From positions 434,001-498,000 of the forward strand of contig MCFL01000010.1 of assembly GCA_002102555.1 (NCBI GenBank): a DNA stretch of 64,000 bases. Direction: 5' to 3'. Shown piece by piece: positions 35,844-48,302 of this stretch (positions are counted from its first letter, which is position 1; each line of letters begins with the position of its first letter). The notes beneath the pieces are model-generated. The model was not told the origin of the DNA. It ran no database searches and saw only the letters and a list, made by a program, of their open reading frames with translations. Both the position numbers and the translations under genes were made by a program. The DNA comes from Catenaria anguillulae PL171. Taxonomy: Eukaryota; Blastocladiomycota; Blastocladiomycetes; Blastocladiales; Catenariaceae.

Positions 35844-36554
35844 GATGAGGTTGATTGAGAGGAGGTATCAGGGAGCGCTATTGATGCTGAGATATTTGAT
35901 TGAGCAGCTCGAGCTTGCGTGACCGATTCAGTCCGCGGAACTATGCGCAAACGTGGGCGGCAGCGAAGGGCGTGGGTCGTGTTGGGGAGACGGTGTGAGC
36001 AGTATTCCCGCGAAGCGTGATTTGCCTGGGCGAGACGACGGAAATCATCAATTCCTGCCGATTGCATAGAGTCGAGGTTGGCGGTATGAAACCTTTGCAT
36101 CCATTGCTATATCTACTTCTATTCAATATCAATTTGGAGATGTCGGGCTCAAGTGACGATCACCCTGGAGTCCTTAATTATTGACAACGTGTCACGAGCA
36201 ACAGTCCATAAGCTGAGAAGAACAACCAACAGCGAGACGAGGAAAACACATGTACATCTAAACCACATCGGAAGCAAGGGGAATGAACCACAAAAGCATT
36301 GCAACAGTCAATAATTCCACAGATATTCAGAAACAACAACTCAGAGTGGGAAAGCGAACTAACGATAGGGGGGTAAGATTCAACAAGAAAGGAGAGCGCA
36401 AAGATGAAGAGTTCAACAGCTATGGAAGTAATCTCGACAGGAAAGGGGGCCTAATGAGCATCGGAATGCGCCGGAGCTCGAGTATCACATTGACAAAACC
36501 GAACGGAGCCCAGAATGATTATTCCCCAACCAACGATGATCGAATCAGGCAACA
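35844..36554. other. Intergenic, ERD2 promoter and PDE 3' flank
   Basis: Both flanking genes are on the minus strand. No gene recognised; plus-strand open frames near 36283-36702 overlap the PDE end and carry no domain. Confidence 0.45.
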
Positions 36555-39500
36555 TCAAGACTGTTTTCTCGCCGCTGTTTGTGCTGCTGCTCCGGATGGC
36601 GTTGATGTTCCAGAATTGTGTGCGGCAGGCACCGGAATGGACGACGCCGACACCGAGTTTCCCCCAATGTTGGTTGTCGAGCTGCCCACAGGTGCAGGCT
36701 GAGCAGCCGAGGCAGTTGCTGGTGCCGGTGCCGGTGCCGCTGCGGGCGCAGGTTGGGAAGACTTGACGCGCTCGGCCCAAATCTCGCGATTGGTCGCCAG
36801 TGTTTGCATGATGGGTGTGATGGGGGCATACATGTTGAAGGCATTGAAGAGCGGGCTGACGACAAAGTCGATAAAGCCGAGCTGACTGCTTGCGACATTG
36901 ACCTTTTCCCGATCCTGATGATTCCCAACAGTCGCTTCAAATCGGTCAGCTCTGACAAGCGGCTTGAGTCAACGTCGAACAAGTGCAGGATCGGTACCAT
37001 GAATGGCGACACATCCAATCCCATTCTCCTCTCCGTGTCTCCTTGCCTGAAAAACTCGTCAATGATCCTCTTTTGCCACACCTCGTAGATCGACCACTCC
37101 TTTGTTGGATTGCCCACATCACTACACTTCATCATCATCTTGAATAGCAACGTCCGGTCTTCGCGGTTGTTCTCGGGATCCAGGTTGCCCTGCGTTGCGC
37201 GGTTCTTGAACATGGAAATGATGGGCAAGTGCTGCGCCAGGTCAGTGGCCAGCACCATTTCTATTACAATCTCGCGCAGAGCCTTGTAATCCGACTTGGA
37301 CAAGTGGCTGACAAAGTTGTTTTCGGTTTTGCGCAGGATGGTGAACGCGGACGCGAGATGGTGGTTTTCAAGGACGGCCTTGTCGTTGTACAAGATGGCT
37401 TTCGGGTCTTGGGTGTTGATGAGGAAAAGGTTGTTGAATCCAGGATGGTCATAGTCGTGAATGGCTACGGTTAAAAGACACATGAAGAGCAATTGGGTCA
37501 GCGTTGTCGCAACATGATTGGGTCGTGAAGCTCCAGTTAGCAGCGGTGCAATTACCAGCAGACACGAAAATGCCCATGAGATCCAAATCGCTCAGTGTCT
37601 TGACGACCTCGGGCAATTGCGTAAAGCACGCAATCGAGTGCAAAACATCGGTTGCGTGAATCCGGTTGTGGTATGGCAAGTCCGAGTGATACCCGCTCTC
37701 GATGGCCATCACAAATGACATGAACTTGTCGACAGGGATCTGAAAGGTTGTGAGAAGGTTGTGCCGGCGGAAGAGCTGATACATGAGGGACGACAATGGT
37801 CGCTGGTTGGTTGCGTCCGTGTAGGCAAAAATTGGAAAGTTGTAATCGCTGAGGCGAGGCAGGAACTGATCCATGGCTGTCGAGTCGAGTTCAGGCTGGG
37901 AACGTGTGTCGAGACTGTTGGCAAGACTTGAGTGATTGGTCGGAAGCGCCGACCCTGACGCTGTGGTGCTCATGGATTTGGTGGCGGGCGTGTCCACATT
38001 CGGGACGGGAAGAGACAAGCGGCGCTGCAATGCATTCTCTTGTGCGGCCGTGCCAGCAAGCGCGGAAGCGGGCGGGGCAATGGTCGTTTGCTGAGGCGTC
38101 GACTGCTGAGATGGTGTGGATCCTGACGTGCCACTGACATTTCCAGGATTGCTGCTGTTGACATTGTTGGCTGCCGCCACAGCCACGACGGATCCGCGCC
38201 GGCGAGAGCTTGAAGCTCGACCACGCTGGTCAGCTCGGCGGCGGGCAATTTCCGAAAACAGCCACGCCTCTTGCTCATTGTCCAACCTGGCCCCGCGTTC
38301 TGACAAGTCCTTTTCCACATCCGGCGTGAGCAAGTTGCTTGACGTGAGCAACTGCAAAATGTGACCCAAGCGCATGGTGATGTGCGGCGACAGTGTGGTT
38401 TCCGCCATGCAGCTGCGCAGCATCTCAATGGACCGCTCGAGTGGTGAATCAAACTCCTTGAGTGCATTTTGCTGATTGAGTTGCGTTGTCTTTTGAATCA
38501 CCTTGAGCTGGTGGTTCAGCTTGTAGTTGGCCCGTTCCATGGCACGCTGGGCTTGGAACTGTGTGCGTTGGAGAAACTCTTGCTCGTAGAGGGTAAAGGA
38601 GATGACAAAGTTGGACGCGAGAAGAAGGATGGCTGACACCGAGAGTGGGTACAGTCTGTCAATGACGCCGCCCGTGTTCTTCACGTCGACAAAGAAGATG
38701 CGGAAGCCGTTGACGACAATGAAGACAACGACTTGAATGGCGCATGAAATGGTCGCGTAGAGGAAGCGGACACGTAGGGAGAGAAAGTAGGCAAAGAGGA
38801 ATGCGGCCTGGATCATGCCGGAGACGTAAACCTGTTTTGATGTCAAGAGCAGAGTGTCCGTTTGTCAACATGGTGGAGGTACGAGAACCACTTGCAGAGA
38901 CAGGCCGTCCGTACCTCTGACTTTGGTTCAACGACAAAGAATCGCACGGTCAATCCAAGAACTCCTCCAATGGTGACGACAAAGGCGGAAATGAGGTGGA
39001 TGTAGCGCGCAAACTTGGACGGGTGGAGCCATTTGTGTGCCGTGAGCGCCGTAACGCCAGGGATGATGACGCAGATGATGAGGAATACGACATCCTTCCA
39101 CACCTCGTATGTTTCCATGCAATTGGATGGAAAGCATTCTGAGCAGTAATACCCCGGTGGGCACGAGAATCCCCCTGTTCGCAGCTGCATAGTTTGCCGA
39201 AACGCGGCATTGTCGGCTGGACTCTTGAGCATACTGTTGTTGTTAGGATCGTAACGTGAGCGAGGTGACGTCGAATCATCATGTGAGCTGAGGTGCAATG
39301 AGGCGACAAGCATACCCGTAAATGTACAGCACTGTGCTTGCAATCAGCACCAACAGCACTCCGTTCCGCCACCTTCGGTAATTGCGCTCAAAAAAGTACT
39401 TTTCGTAATCTCGCTCATCTGTTTCATCTGGAAACTCGAGAGTGAATCTGTGCACCATTGGCCCACCACTTGAAAGTGTGCCATTGCCATTGCCGCCGTT

Positions 39501-39641
39501 TCCCTGCGCGTTACCCTGGGCCCCGCCCGACATGAGCGGCTGGTTTTGCAACCCAGCATTGTGCAGCTCGCCTGCGGAGAAAGAAAGTGGAACCTCGTTG
39601 CTCGAGTCTGGCTTTTTGGATCGGCGATTTAATGGTGGCAT
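36555..39641 (-). CDS. Six-TM membrane cyclic-nucleotide phosphodiesterase (class I PDE)
   Basis: Hydrolyses cAMP and/or cGMP. Exons 39641-39316, 39233-38915, 38831-37556, 37464-36998 and 36914-36555 give 915 residues. A cytosolic N-terminus (1-90) is followed by TM1, a Cys-rich outer loop (CPPGYYCSECFPSNC), then five more hydrophobic segments to about residue 300, and a likely coiled coil (QRAMERANYKLNHQLKVIQ). The catalytic domain is at about 560-830: HNRIHATDVLH, then HDYDHPG, metal-binding D in CSDVGNPTK, and the purine-clamping glutamine in SSQLGFIDF. The C-terminus is Ala/Pro/Ser-rich. Introns 3 and 4 fall in the catalytic domain; the last join SPFM|DREKVNVASSQLGF restores a conserved block. 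Substrate choice cannot be read with confidence. The TM part is not recognisably a rhodopsin. Confidence 0.9.
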
Positions 39642-40519
39642 GATGGGCGAGCTGAGGGGGTGATGTATTCAAGTGGGCACGAGCTTTGGCTGGCACTCGA
39701 ACCGGAGCTTTCGTTTTGGATGCAAGTGGCCGTCTGGGCGTGATTGGGGTTTCGTATGCAAGAAACGTGGGTGCGAACACGAGCGGCCTTGTGGCGACGA
39801 GCAGGACCGGTCCAGCCTGACGAGAAGGCCACTTAAGGGGCAAGCACCAAGCAATGGATGGGAAGAGGGCAGTTTCGGTTGCTTGTCACGGTCGGTCGTC
39901 GTGCATGAGACTTGGCCGAGGTGAGGTGGGGAAGGTAGCTGGCTTGAGCGCCGCCGTCACGCAGGGTAGGTCTCGGGGTCCAACGTCAATGTTCTATCCG
40001 GGATGTATGATGCATTCAGTTTGCGTTGGGCACTTGCATTGGGATCTCTTGAGATAGAAATTCAACTGTACACTGAGTGATTGTCAAGGCATGTGCTGCC
40101 AGAGTGGAGGTGCGGACAAGAGCAAACTTGAACAAGCTGCCGCCCGAAAAAAAAGACATGATTGCGGGGCTTCCCTGGTGTTGATCGATCGAGGGGAAAT
40201 ATTTAGAGCAGGGTTGGCTTTGGGAGTGTGTACATACTGCCCACCATTGCGAACATGCGAGCGAACGCGTCAACATTCACCAATCAACTTGGTCACGTTG
40301 TCAAGGTCCATGCTGATCGCATTGGATGGAAGTTTGCCAGATTGGAACAGCTTGAAAAGCAAATCGTTCATCTTTGCAACTGAGCATGAAATGAATGGAT
40401 TGCCTGACTCTCTGCAACTTTCCGCATTCAAGAACTATCACAGCCTCCGTTCGGCCCTGTATCCGTCCCCCTCACCTCAACTTCGTTTGCCGCAAAGCGT
40501 CTCGACCCTCGTCATCGTC
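39642..40519. other. Divergent region, PDE and UBA2
   Basis: Must hold both promoters. A plus-strand open frame (from 40091) runs into the UBA2 first exon but has no domain upstream of the ATG at 40520. Confidence 0.4.
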
Positions 40520-42830
40520 ATGGCTCCAACAGATCAAACGGCGAACATTCTAGGGTCTGACATCCCAAGAAAATCGCCAAGTCCCGAGTGCTAATGGTCG
40601 GTGCCGGCGGTATTGGATGCGAACTGCTCAAGAACCTGGCCATGACTGGATTTGGCCATATTGAAATTGTGCGGTGATCACGCCGAAGCGACGTGCGACA
40701 GCGATGCTAGGGAGCTAACCCCCGTCCCGCTCTTGTTTCCACACAGGTTGACCTCGACACCATCGACGTCACCAATCTCAACCGCCAGTTTCTCTTCCAG
40801 CGTCATCACGTCTCCAAACCCAAATCGCTCGTTGCGCGTGACTCTGCGCTCCGGTTCAACCCGTCACTCTCCATTACTGCGCATCACGCCAACATCATGT
40901 CACCCGACTTTGATCTTGCCTGGTTCCAATCCTTTGACATTGTCTTCAATGCTCTCGACAACCTTGCTGCGCGCCGTCACGTCAATCTCATGTGCGTAGC
41001 CGCCAAAGTCCCACTTATCGATGCTGGGACAGGTGGGTACTTTGGCCAGTCCACGGTGATTGTGCCGGGAGAGACCGAGTGCTACGATTGCGTGGAGCGG
41101 CCGACGCCAAAGACGTTCCCAGTGTGTACTATTCGGAGCACGCCATCGGCACCAATTCATTGTGTGGTGTGGGCCAAGAGCTTCTTGTTCAAGTGCGTCA
41201 ATCAGGCGGTCATTCAAGCGATTGTGGGTTGGCCGGAGGTTTGCTGACGTTGTCATTTCCGTTCCAATCAGTCAATTGTTTCAAGAGGAAACCGAGGATG
41301 ATGTGCCCGGAACGCATGACGACACAGAAAACGGTTTGTTCCGTCTCTCTCGCTCCATGACCATTACACATCCAACGTATCAGTCTCAGCTTGCTAATCA
41401 CTCGCCCATGTCATCCATTCAACAGAACAACAAGTCGAAGAACTCGCCCGCGAAGCCAAAGCCCTCGCCGACCTGCGCTCGTCTGCCTCTCAACCAGACT
41501 ATGCCTTCCGCGTGCTGCGCAAAGTGTTTGTGGATGACTTGCACCGCTTGGCCGCATTTGCCGACATGTGGAAAGTACGCGAGCCACCGACGCCGCTGGA
41601 TCTTGAGGCCCTTGCGCCGGCCATCAAGCAAGCGCAGGAGACGTTCAAGATCGAGAGTAAGCGCGAGCGCGAAGCAAGGCTGCTGAGCGTGGCCGAAGCG
41701 GCGGCCGTGTTTCTTGAAGCGTATGTTTTTGCTTTTACTCGTCCTCGATATCCCCTGTCTTGTGTTGCAAGCTCAAACAAGTGCATCGTTCCAACACAAA
41801 CAGGACAACGGCGCTTGGTCAACGATTTGCCACCTCTGGCTCGCAACACTTTGACAAGGATGACGCTGACGCCATGTCATTTGTGTCTGCCGCCGCAACC
41901 TTGCGCGCACTCGTCTACTCCATCACCCCGCAAAAGACGTTTTTCGAGCTCAAGTCCATGGCGGGCAACATTGTCCCAATTGTGGCCACAACCAACGCTA
42001 TTGTGTCGGGGCTCATGTCGCTGCACGCACTTCAGCTGCTTGCAGGCACGTCGCTCCGCGCGGCCCATCCAAAGGAAATGCGCTCGAGGCGGCCTTGCCC
42101 GTGGGCGAGGTTCGGTTGACGAATCGTTCGGATGGGTTAATGGGCAGGAGTAATTTGCATGGCCCACGCGACGGGTGCGGCGTGTGCAGTCGCGGGTATG
42201 TGTGGGTGGTGGTCAAGGATATTGCGACCGTGACTTTGGGCGATGTTGTGGAACAGATTGTCAAGAGGTTTGAGGGAGTGGTGGAGGCAGACAATTTGGT
42301 TGTGTCTGAGGGCCAGCGGTACGCTATTCATTTTCGCAGTTTCAAGTACTCGTCGCTCATGACCCAACCGTTTACTCACTTGGTGGCCAATGTCATACAG
42401 AATGCTCTATGATCCGGACATGGACGAAAACCTCGAGCTCACACTCGCCAGTTTTGGAATCGGCCACCACGCCTTCTTGCGCGTGTCGCAATTTGACACC
42501 GACAGCAAGCTCGTCCAGCCGCTCACGCTTTACATTGACGCGAAAAGCGGTCAAGACAACATGGAAGACGTGACGATTCGTGCCGCCCCAGCAAGCTTGT
42601 GGGTGCGTGAGCCCGTCAAGGAAAGTAACAAGCGCGCTCGGTCCGATGACGAGGATGATGACGGCCCGATCGAGGTCCAAGGCGTGGACGAGCCGGTCAA
42701 CAAGAAGGCCAAGGTGAGCGAGCCGAGCAAGGAGAGGACAGAAGTGGATGGGGACAAGGTCGTGGTTGTGTTGGATGAGAGTGATGATGAGGTGATCTCC
42801 GTCGCAGATGGGCCGATCGAGTTGGATTGA
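40520..42830 (+). CDS. UBA2: SUMO-activating enzyme catalytic subunit UBA2 (two apparent frame slips)
   Basis: E1 subunit that adenylates SUMO with AOS1 and carries it on a cysteine. Exons 40520-40668, 40747-41192, 41272-41333, 41426-41720, 41804-42318 and 42401-42830. Landmarks: [50 protein letters not shown], the catalytic cysteine in [38 protein letters not shown], and an acidic C-terminus ending PIELD. Reading needs one extra base near 40564-40567 (CCC run just before the Rossmann motif) and one near 42066-42073. With both, all phases agree and length is 632 residues (human 640). If the first slip is real, translation could instead start at the ATG at 40594, immediately before the glycine motif. 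Confidence 0.88.
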
Positions 42831-43318
42831 GTGTATGTATATGGACGCCTTGTTTCAACACAGGGAGTGGGTTTCATCGTCAATGAAATGCAAGATTTGT
42901 TTTCGGCAAGGATAAGCGGCAAAATCAAGGCGATACCATTAAATACTGTCTCGACTGTGAATCTTGCACAGAACACGAAACTCTTAATCCGGCGGAGGGT
43001 CATCGCCAAAGTGGTGGTGAGGTAATTAATGGCGTATGACGAAAAAAAAAAGGAGGGGTAGGGCCTTTGTGGGCGTGTAGACTGAGGAATGGCAGGAAAA
43101 GACAATCAAGCAAAAGAACAGGGGCAGCGGAATACAGAACATCGACCCGATTACAAAAGACGTAGACAAAAACTTGCAACAACACCACACATAAATAAAA
43201 CTCGGCGACAAGCGCAAGGGCATCCCAATCGAAAAAAAAGGAGCAAACAGAACAGGGACGACGGATACATGAAATGATGGTTGGGGCAGCCAGCGTTGGT
43301 GAATCAGCGGCGAGCGAT
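42831..43318. other. 3' flanks of convergent UBA2 and HP1-like genes
   Basis: Contains an AATAAA at 43194-43199 on the plus strand that could serve UBA2. No gene seen. Confidence 0.5.
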
Positions 43319-44425
43319 TCACCTGAACTTGAGATGGCGCAACAAAAAGTCGAGCAGCTACATGAAATAAGGAAGAAAACAAAGCACGTCAATTTACCCA
43401 TCCAATCGACAAATGTCCACGGCTGATGTAGCCAGGAAACAATGAGAACGGGCGTACCCTCTGTGGCGCCTTTTCCCGCATATCCTTCAAAGTCTCACAA
43501 GTCTTTTGGCCAGAATGCGTCGTCCCGTACACGTAGTATGGGAGATCGGCCCCGTTGACGGGGGCTCTTGGACCAAAGAGTGCTGGTTTTCATACCCAAT
43601 CGTGTCTACGACGATCAAGTCGTCCCACGACTTTGCGTTCGGGTCGAGTTGAATCAAGTTGTCGATGCCGTCGGTCGAGGACGGCATGGCAACCGCGGAC
43701 GTGGGCGGGGTCGATGCCGGTGAGCTTGCCGAGTGCGTCGTGCTGGCCGACGTTTTCGATGAGGCGGCGGTTTTCGAGCGTTTGGTCGCGGGTGGAGCGA
43801 GATCGTCCGAGTTTGGGGCAGATGCGGCGCTAGACGAGCGCTTGCGGGTGGCGGGCGTGGAGGTGGCGGTGGATGTGGCACTCGCCTTGATCTCGTTGCC
43901 GCGGGAGTCGAGGCCTTTGTCACGGAGGTAGTTTGAAACGAGCTCCTTGCAGTTACTGTCGATTCGAGGTGAGTCAGGTGTTGTGAGCACATTACTACCA
44001 CACACGGGACGGAAATGGTTACGTACAGGTGCTCCTCGTCCTCCCAAGTGTTATCCGAGTCAGGGAATCCCTTCCATTTCAAGCAAAACTTGAGCTTACC
44101 CTGTGGATTCGGTTTGTAAGTGACTCACTCGCAAGTCCAAGCTGGATAATCTCGTACCGTTGTCTTGTGCTTCTTGTGAGCCACAATGGCTTCAACTTCG
44201 TATTCGTCCTCACTCTCGTCGTCGTCCTCGGGTTCCGGCTCCGGAATACTTTTGGTCGATTTGCGACCGCCGGATGCGGCAGCAGACTTGGCGGCAGACG
44301 ACTTGGAGCCGATTCCGAGGCACGCCTGACGAGGCGGTGCTGGCGGAAGCTGAAGAAGCGCCAGTGGTACTGGCCCGCCGAGATGCGGTCCCGGAAGACG
44401 ATGTTGAGGAGCGGTTTGTGCCCAT
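43319..44425 (-). CDS. HP1-like chromodomain / chromoshadow protein
   Basis: Heterochromatin protein that reads methylated H3K9 and dimerises through the shadow domain. Exons 44425-44158, 44100-44027, 43955-43458 and 43357-43319. The chromodomain spans the first introns (DEYEVEAIVAHKK, then LKWKGFPDSDNTWEDEEHL, then NCKELVSNYL), with aromatic-cage residues Y and W visible. A Ser/Thr/Ala-rich basic hinge follows, then a shadow domain (SWDDLIVVDTIG ... LKDMREKAPQR, final exon LLDFLLRHLKFR). The shadow domain is split by an apparent missing base in a run of five C near 43557-43561. A further one-base discrepancy near 44300 separates the Ser/Thr-rich start from the KSSAAKSAAASGG stretch, so the N-terminus is uncertain. 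Confidence 0.78.
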
Positions 44426-46022
44426 GGCGTTGAATCGTTGAATCGGTGTGTTGATGTGGGATGTGATCACGAGTCAGGCAGGAGGTGGCGAACTTGGCTG
44501 AGCGTGACGAATGTGAGACGTTGAGGCCAAAGTCCAAGGTCGTCGTTCCGGACGGGAGTGACAGGAGGAAATGCCGGTTGCATGCAGTACTTGGTATCAG
44601 AGCGGAAACATCGACAAGAGCTCGAGTAAATCACTGCCAGCCATCTTGATTCTTTCTTAAAGTGTCTCAATTCAAAGGTTTGTGGTTTCTTGTCGATTCA
44701 TCGTATACATAGATCCAAGCAAACGTGCAGACCTCCGATCCGTTCCTCCAAGCTGTTGGTTATCGTCACCTCTTCTCGCCGCCCAGGCACCTCAGAAATC
44801 AAAGCGGTTGCAGCAACACGCAAGCAAAACCGAGGGGGTCCGTTATTTATCTTCGGCGTCCTGATGCAAAGTGAGCGAGAAGTTTCGGTGACACAGGTGA
44901 GACGTCCAACTTCACAGGAAAGAATGGTATGCCTAACGCTCGGCGTCATGCGCTGAAACTGGCAGTGGGAAAGCGCAGGCGAGAGAAGAATCAAGGTCAT
45001 CACAACGCAAGAATGAACTCAACAAACATCATCTGTGCAGAGCGCCCGTGTGAGTGAACAGGTTCCCTCCCTCAGGCATTTTAGGGCTTGGGAATAATCC
45101 TTGCAATTTGTGGAAAGCCATTTTAACCCGAGGTACATAAATAGATATTGAAACTACATGGTGGTCGTGGACTTTTGGACTTGTTCGGAGGACAAAAGGA
45201 TACAGTAGCCTTCCCTTTATTGAGGACGACCTTGACTCGAACTGGGACACTCCACCTTGGGGCCGACCGCTTCTGGCCATGGAGCAAGTCCATCCCCTTT
45301 TCTCGAGAATCGTGTGTGAGAGACATGGGCGTATGCGTTATTCAGGATGAGCGGTCATCTTTATGGGCCGGACGCCAATCAGGTCGAAGAAAACCGAGAA
45401 ATCATGGAGATTCAAAGAAGCTAAGACGGGAAATGTGTGTAGCTTGAGCCACATTCATCGTTGTATCGCAGCTCAGAGGAGGGTATTCGTTTTGTCTTTA
45501 CCAGTCGTCCACAACATTTTCGCAGTCGCACTGCCAAATCGGCGGTCCAATCGCGCGTTGCGATCCAGCTGCTGCTCTTCGTTCCCACTGCGCAAATGAA
45601 TTTAATGTCACACATCAAGTCACCACCTTCTGCGGCGTGCGTGTGCGTGTGCGTGTGCGAGTGCGGACACGCTTGTGAGGCCATCCCTAGCGAGATAAAT
45701 AATGCAATGAGAAAGCAGGCGTGACCAACCGATGCTGGTCAACATCCCCCAATTAAGGGTGTCACTTGCATTTTCACAAGGGTTTAGAGTTTCAGAACGA
45801 GTTGGTGTCCACATACTGTTTGGTGTGAAATCGACACAGTGGCAGGAACAAAACGATGAGGCCAGACGACATGCATGGAGGGAGGCTTCCGATAAGAATC
45901 CGTCATTTGCACTCAAGATTCACGATCCACACTATATTTGGCAATACAGTGGCCGTTCTCTTGACGCAATCCACAGACACGCCACGCACCCGATCCGCCT
46001 TGACCTTGAGAAGCACGCCGTC
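44426..46022. other. Divergent region between HP1-like and beta-lactamase-fold genes
   Basis: 1.6 kb with both promoters. Contains three GTGTGC repeats at 45641-45658. Open frames are short and inconsistent; the frame running from 45732 into the next gene has no recognisable content before 46023. Confidence 0.4.
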
Positions 46023-48302
46023 ATGCCAGCAGCCCGCAACGCTCACGCCAGTCCGCCAAGGACCCTGCTGCAATCACGTCTCGGACCCATGTTTCTGTGC
46101 TCCCTCCTCGTCATCCTGACTAGCTCGCTCCTTCCACTCCTCGTCCATGCGGGTGGCTCCACCGACAAACTAACGGGTCTGTCATCCAAGTCCATTGCCG
46201 CATTCGTCGAATCGTTTGCTGCCAAGCACGTGCCTTCGCGCGTACCTGGCATTTCCGTTGCTGTCGTCAAGGACGGGAAAACGCTCTACTCTGGCGGCGC
46301 AGGCCAAGCCGACCAATCGTCGTCGCGGGATGTCGGTGCCACGACACCCATGCGTGTTGGATCGCTTGCGCAGCTCGTGACGCTTATTGCTGTTCTTCAA
46401 CAAAAGGACGCACAACGGCTTTCGCTCACGGACCCGATCGACTCTTTCTTGCCCGTGGGATCTATTCCAAGCCCGGCAGCTTCGGTCGGCATCCCAGGCC
46501 AAGTCTCGATTCGCGATGCTCTCGCACACGCCGGCGGATGGGAGGCCAAATCCATGGGGCTGTGGGCGCCAAAGACCAAAATGCCTGCCAACGCGTCGAT
46601 CGCCATGAACGAGTTCCCAAGGCGGGTGCGCCCTCAGGGAAGTGCGCCGCTCGCGTATTCACCTCACGCATACGTTGCTCTGGCCACGTTGTCCAGCAGA
46701 TTGTCGAACAGGATCTTGTTGAATACTTGCACGATCAAGTCATGGGCCCTCTGGGCATGAATGTCGGTTCTACGGCCAGCGTGCGTGGGCACGAGTTGTC
46801 TGGGTCGGACGCAGACACGGCCGTGGCCATGGGATACTCGGCAACGCGCGGGAGTGGCTACGTGCCCGTGGACGTCTACGGGACATCGCCTGCTACCTCG
46901 GGCTTATGCGCGAGTGCAGCAGACATGGCACAAGTGCTCAAGGTGTTTACCAATGAGGGCAAGGTCAACGGCAACCAAGTGCTGGCCAAGGATTCAGTTG
47001 CCGAGTGTTTGACACCACAAGTGTCTGGATATCCCGGCGTTTCCCTCGAGGATGGCGCCGGTGCAACACTGGGCTGGTTTGAGCATCCCGTCGGCGCAGT
47101 CAAGGCTCTTGTGCACCCGGGTGACGCGCCAGGATTTGCCAGTTTGGCGGCCGTGTTTCCCGATGAAGGTTGGGCGTATTTTTTGCTGCTAATGCCGACA
47201 CGCCGGGGTCAGGCACGAGTTCTTGACCGAGTTTATCAAGGAATTTTCAATGGAGCCTCGGGCGCTTCCGATGATGGCGAGGATGGCGGCAAGAGCAAGA
47301 AGAACAAGAACAAGAAGAAGTCAAAGGCATCATCGTCATCTGGCGGTTCCATCTCGGGTGTTGACCTCTCGCCCTATGTCGGCCACTACAAACCCGTGCA
47401 ATCCTCGCATACCATGTTTGAAGCCGCCGCCCACGTTCTCGCTCAAATTCGTGTGACGCTCTCGCCATCCGGCAACTCGTTGCTCGTGTCGCGTGTCAAC
47501 GCGGCCGAATTGACCACGGGCGATATCATCGACAAGCTGGCCAAGGCCACGACGACGCTGGGCGGCGGGCCGGCCAACTCGGCCGCCATTTCCAGCGGCA
47601 CCATCGAGCTTGTGCCCGTGCGCGCCACAAGTGTTTCGGCCAAGGAACCGGGGCAGCGCGGTGGGCAAGCCATCGTGTTTCGCGCAACCACGCCCGCGGG
47701 CGACACGTTTACGGCAGCCGTGTACCCAGGCGGCACCGAGGTGAATGCGCCTGCGTGGTACCTGACAACCAATGCCTTGGGACATGGGTACCTTGCGAGC
47801 TTCCAGCCCATTGGCTACTTTGAGTCAGCGTCATTTGTGTTGCCGACCATGACGTATGGGCTCGGGATCATGGCGGCGTACATGGTCATTTGGCTCGTCA
47901 AGGGGCTTGTTGGCCCGCTTTAATGCCAGCGGCAAGCAATCGTCCAAGCTGTCTGCCTCGCAAGCGGATCTGGTCATGGCGAAATCCGCCATGGTTGACG
48001 GCCTGACCGCCGCTGCTTGTATGTCGCATCTCATGTTTGTCGCCCTGGTCGTGATTGGCGTTTGGAAGAATGGCGGCGTAGCGGCCGTTTTGTCCATGCA
48101 GCGGTTGCCGATTAGCCTGCGCCTTGTCTTCTTTGGACCTTTCATTTGCCAGATCATGTCGGTTGCGCTGGCCGTTAATGTGGTACAGGATATCAAGCAG
48201 TACTCGCCCTTGCAGCTCGCGACAAGTGGAGTTGTCGCGGTGGCAAGTCTGGCTGTGATGATGGCACAATTTACAATGAGGATGTGGATCTTGAATGTGT
48301 GA
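46023..48302 (+). CDS. Membrane beta-lactamase-fold (serine hydrolase-like) protein, active site degenerate
   Basis: An N-terminal hydrophobic leader (about 24-45) is followed by a beta-lactamase/penicillin-binding-like domain: PGISVAVVKDGKTLYSGG, MRVGSLAQLVTLIAVLQ, IRDALAHAGGW, and HVVQQIVEQDLVEYLHDQV. At the usual S-x-x-K site the sequence is S114-L-A-Q117, and the Y-x-N site reads Y212-S-P, so the general-base lysine and the asparagine are missing and catalysis is doubtful. After a Lys/Ser-rich linker and a beta-rich region come four hydrophobic segments at the C-terminus (from about 47820). Two frame corrections are needed: one missing base near 46680 (a GG run) and one extra (or two missing) near 47913-47918. 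Allowing them gives about 759 residues. The substrate or partner is unknown. Confidence 0.72.

Noticed and set aside
36555-39641. Rhodopsin-phosphodiesterase fusion
   Set aside because: The TM region has six, not seven or eight, clear segments and no recognisable retinal-binding lysine motif in a last helix.
40520-42830. UBA2 as a pseudogene
   Set aside because: Two single-base slips in an otherwise complete essential gene with conserved splice sites and catalytic cysteine fit sequencing undercalls better than decay.
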